From Alphaproteobacteria bacterium (GTDB taxonomy: Bacteria > Pseudomonadota > Alphaproteobacteria > Rhizobiales > Xanthobacteraceae), in assembly GCA_005884855.1 (NCBI GenBank), contig VAZS01000255.1, positions 1 to 6,092 on the forward strand: 6,092 nucleotides of DNA, read 5' to 3'. The notes under the pieces are model-generated. The model was not told the origin of the DNA. It made no database searches and was given only the letters and a program-made list of their open reading frames with translations. Positions within the stretch are counted from its first letter, which is position 1. Each line of letters begins with the position of its first letter. A program made the position numbers and the translations under genes. Positions 5,331 to 6,092 of the stretch are shown piece by piece.

Positions 5331-6092
5331 CTAGCGCTGAAGCACGACTGGGGGCGAAGTTGTGGATTCAACGGTACCCTGCCGGGGCGAAGGGACTTCT
5401 CGGGCGGGTTTTTTCGCGGGCGCGGGCTTCGTCGTCGCGGTTGGATTGGGGTCAGCTGGCGCGTTCGCGGTGCCCGACACGGGATCGTCAGTCGGCTCCG
5501 CGGTGTCGTTCTGAATTTGCTTCTCGATGGCGCGCAGCTTAGCTACATTCTTCTGGTGCTGATCGTAAGTATCGCTGAACGCGTGGCCGCCGGTGCCGTC
5601 CGCGACGAAGAACAGATCGCGGGTGCGTGCCGGATTGGCGGCGGCTTCCAGCGAGGCGCGCCCCGGATTGGCGATCGGCCCTGGCGGAAGCCCGTCAACC
5701 ACATAGGTGTTGTACGGCGACGGTTGCTGAATTTCGCTACGTTTGATCGGCCGTCCCAGTGTTCCCCTGCCGCCGACCAGCCCGTAAATAATGGTTGGAT
5801 CCGACTGCAGCTTTATCTTTTGCCGCAGCCGATTGATGAACACCGAGGCAACCCGGCTCCGTTCGTCCGACTTGCCGGTTTCCTTCTCGACAATCGATGC
5901 CAGCGTGACCAGTTGCTCGGGCGTCTTGATCGGCAGGTCCGGAGTGCGGCGCTCCCAGATTTCGGCGAGCGCGCGCTTGTGCGCCTGCTGCATGCGGGCG
6001 ATCACCTGCTCGCGAGTGGTGCCACGTGGGAATTTGTATGTTTCCGGCAGCATCGTGCCTTCGCGCGGCATTTCGCGGACCGAGCCCGAGAA
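5331..6092 (-). CDS. mltG: Endolytic murein transglycosylase MltG, C-terminal part (5' end outside window)
   Basis: MltG (YceG family) is an inner-membrane lytic transglycosylase that cuts nascent peptidoglycan glycan strands internally and is thought to set strand length by terminating polymerisation. The frame is open to the window edge; 253 residues are visible, and the N-terminal membrane anchor and LysM-like subdomain lie largely outside. Counting from the first visible residue, the catalytic-glutamate motif VEKET is at 68-72, LQSDPTIIYG at 95-104, YNTY at 127-130, LPPGPIANPG at 135-144, and the C-terminal FFVADGTGGHAF block starts at 161. All match the family closely. After about residue 195 the protein continues as a roughly 58-residue Thr/Pro/Ala/Lys-rich low-complexity tail that E. 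coli MltG lacks and that is probably periplasmic and disordered. A Met at 6071 is internal, not the start, since the frame continues past it. yicC and gmk follow in the same direction. Confidence 0.97.
   Translation of the reverse strand, partial: FSGSVREMPREGTMLPETYKFPRGTTREQVIARMQQAHKRALAEIWERRTPDLPIKTPEQLVTLASIVEKETGKSDERSRVASVFINRLRQKIKLQSDPTIIYGLVGGRGTLGRPIKRSEIQQPSPYNTYVVDGLPPGPIANPGRASLEAAANPARTRDLFFVADGTGGHAFSDTYDQHQKNVAKLRAIEKQIQNDTAEPTDDPVSGTANAPADPNPTATTKPAPAKKPAREVPSPRQGTVESTTSPPVVLQR

Noticed and set aside
1..6092. tRNA or rRNA genes, CRISPR arrays, insertion sequences, attachment sites
   Set aside because: No cloverleaf, repeat-spacer pattern, transposase-like protein or flanking direct repeats seen; the window is almost entirely filled by identified protein genes.

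Overview
The window looks like an ordinary chromosomal stretch from a high-GC alphaproteobacterium. The protein sequences and gene neighbourhoods (pdxA-rsmA on one side, mltG-yicC-gmk on the other) fit the Bradyrhizobium / Rhodopseudomonas / Nitrobacter group (Nitrobacteraceae) best. That assignment rests on recalled similarity, not on a search. Coding density is very high, no gene-free stretch exceeds about 190 bases, and I see no RNA gene, insertion sequence, phage gene or CRISPR array.

Left half, plus strand (1-3638). The C-terminal two thirds of pdxA (vitamin B6 synthesis) enters from the left edge and overlaps rsmA (16S rRNA dimethyladenosine transferase) by four bases (ATGA). After 22 bases comes a zinc-dependent medium-chain alcohol dehydrogenase with its own strong ribosome binding site. 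These three probably form one transcription unit. A 188-base gap with a weak hairpin then leads to an unrecognised envelope protein with a signal peptide, a short Cys-flanked aromatic module, a long Pro/Ala-rich stretch, one membrane segment and a cytoplasmic tail. Its 3' end carries a plausible intrinsic terminator.

Right half, minus strand (6092-3645). Transcription runs leftward through mltG (endolytic murein transglycosylase, N-terminus outside the window), yicC (YicC/YloC-family ribonuclease) and gmk (guanylate kinase). The yicC stop and gmk start are 3 bases apart, and the gmk ribosome binding site abuts the yicC stop codon, which suggests translational coupling. The 135-base mltG-yicC gap holds a 42-base inverted repeat just upstream of the yicC ribosome binding site. 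The two gene groups converge with only 6 bases between stop codons.

Most genes here are housekeeping: cofactor synthesis, ribosome maturation, nucleotide metabolism, RNA turnover and cell-wall synthesis. I find no convincing new multi-gene system. The observations most worth a second look are the structured leader of the ribonuclease gene yicC, the uncharacterised single-pass envelope protein, and the terminator shared with the end of gmk.
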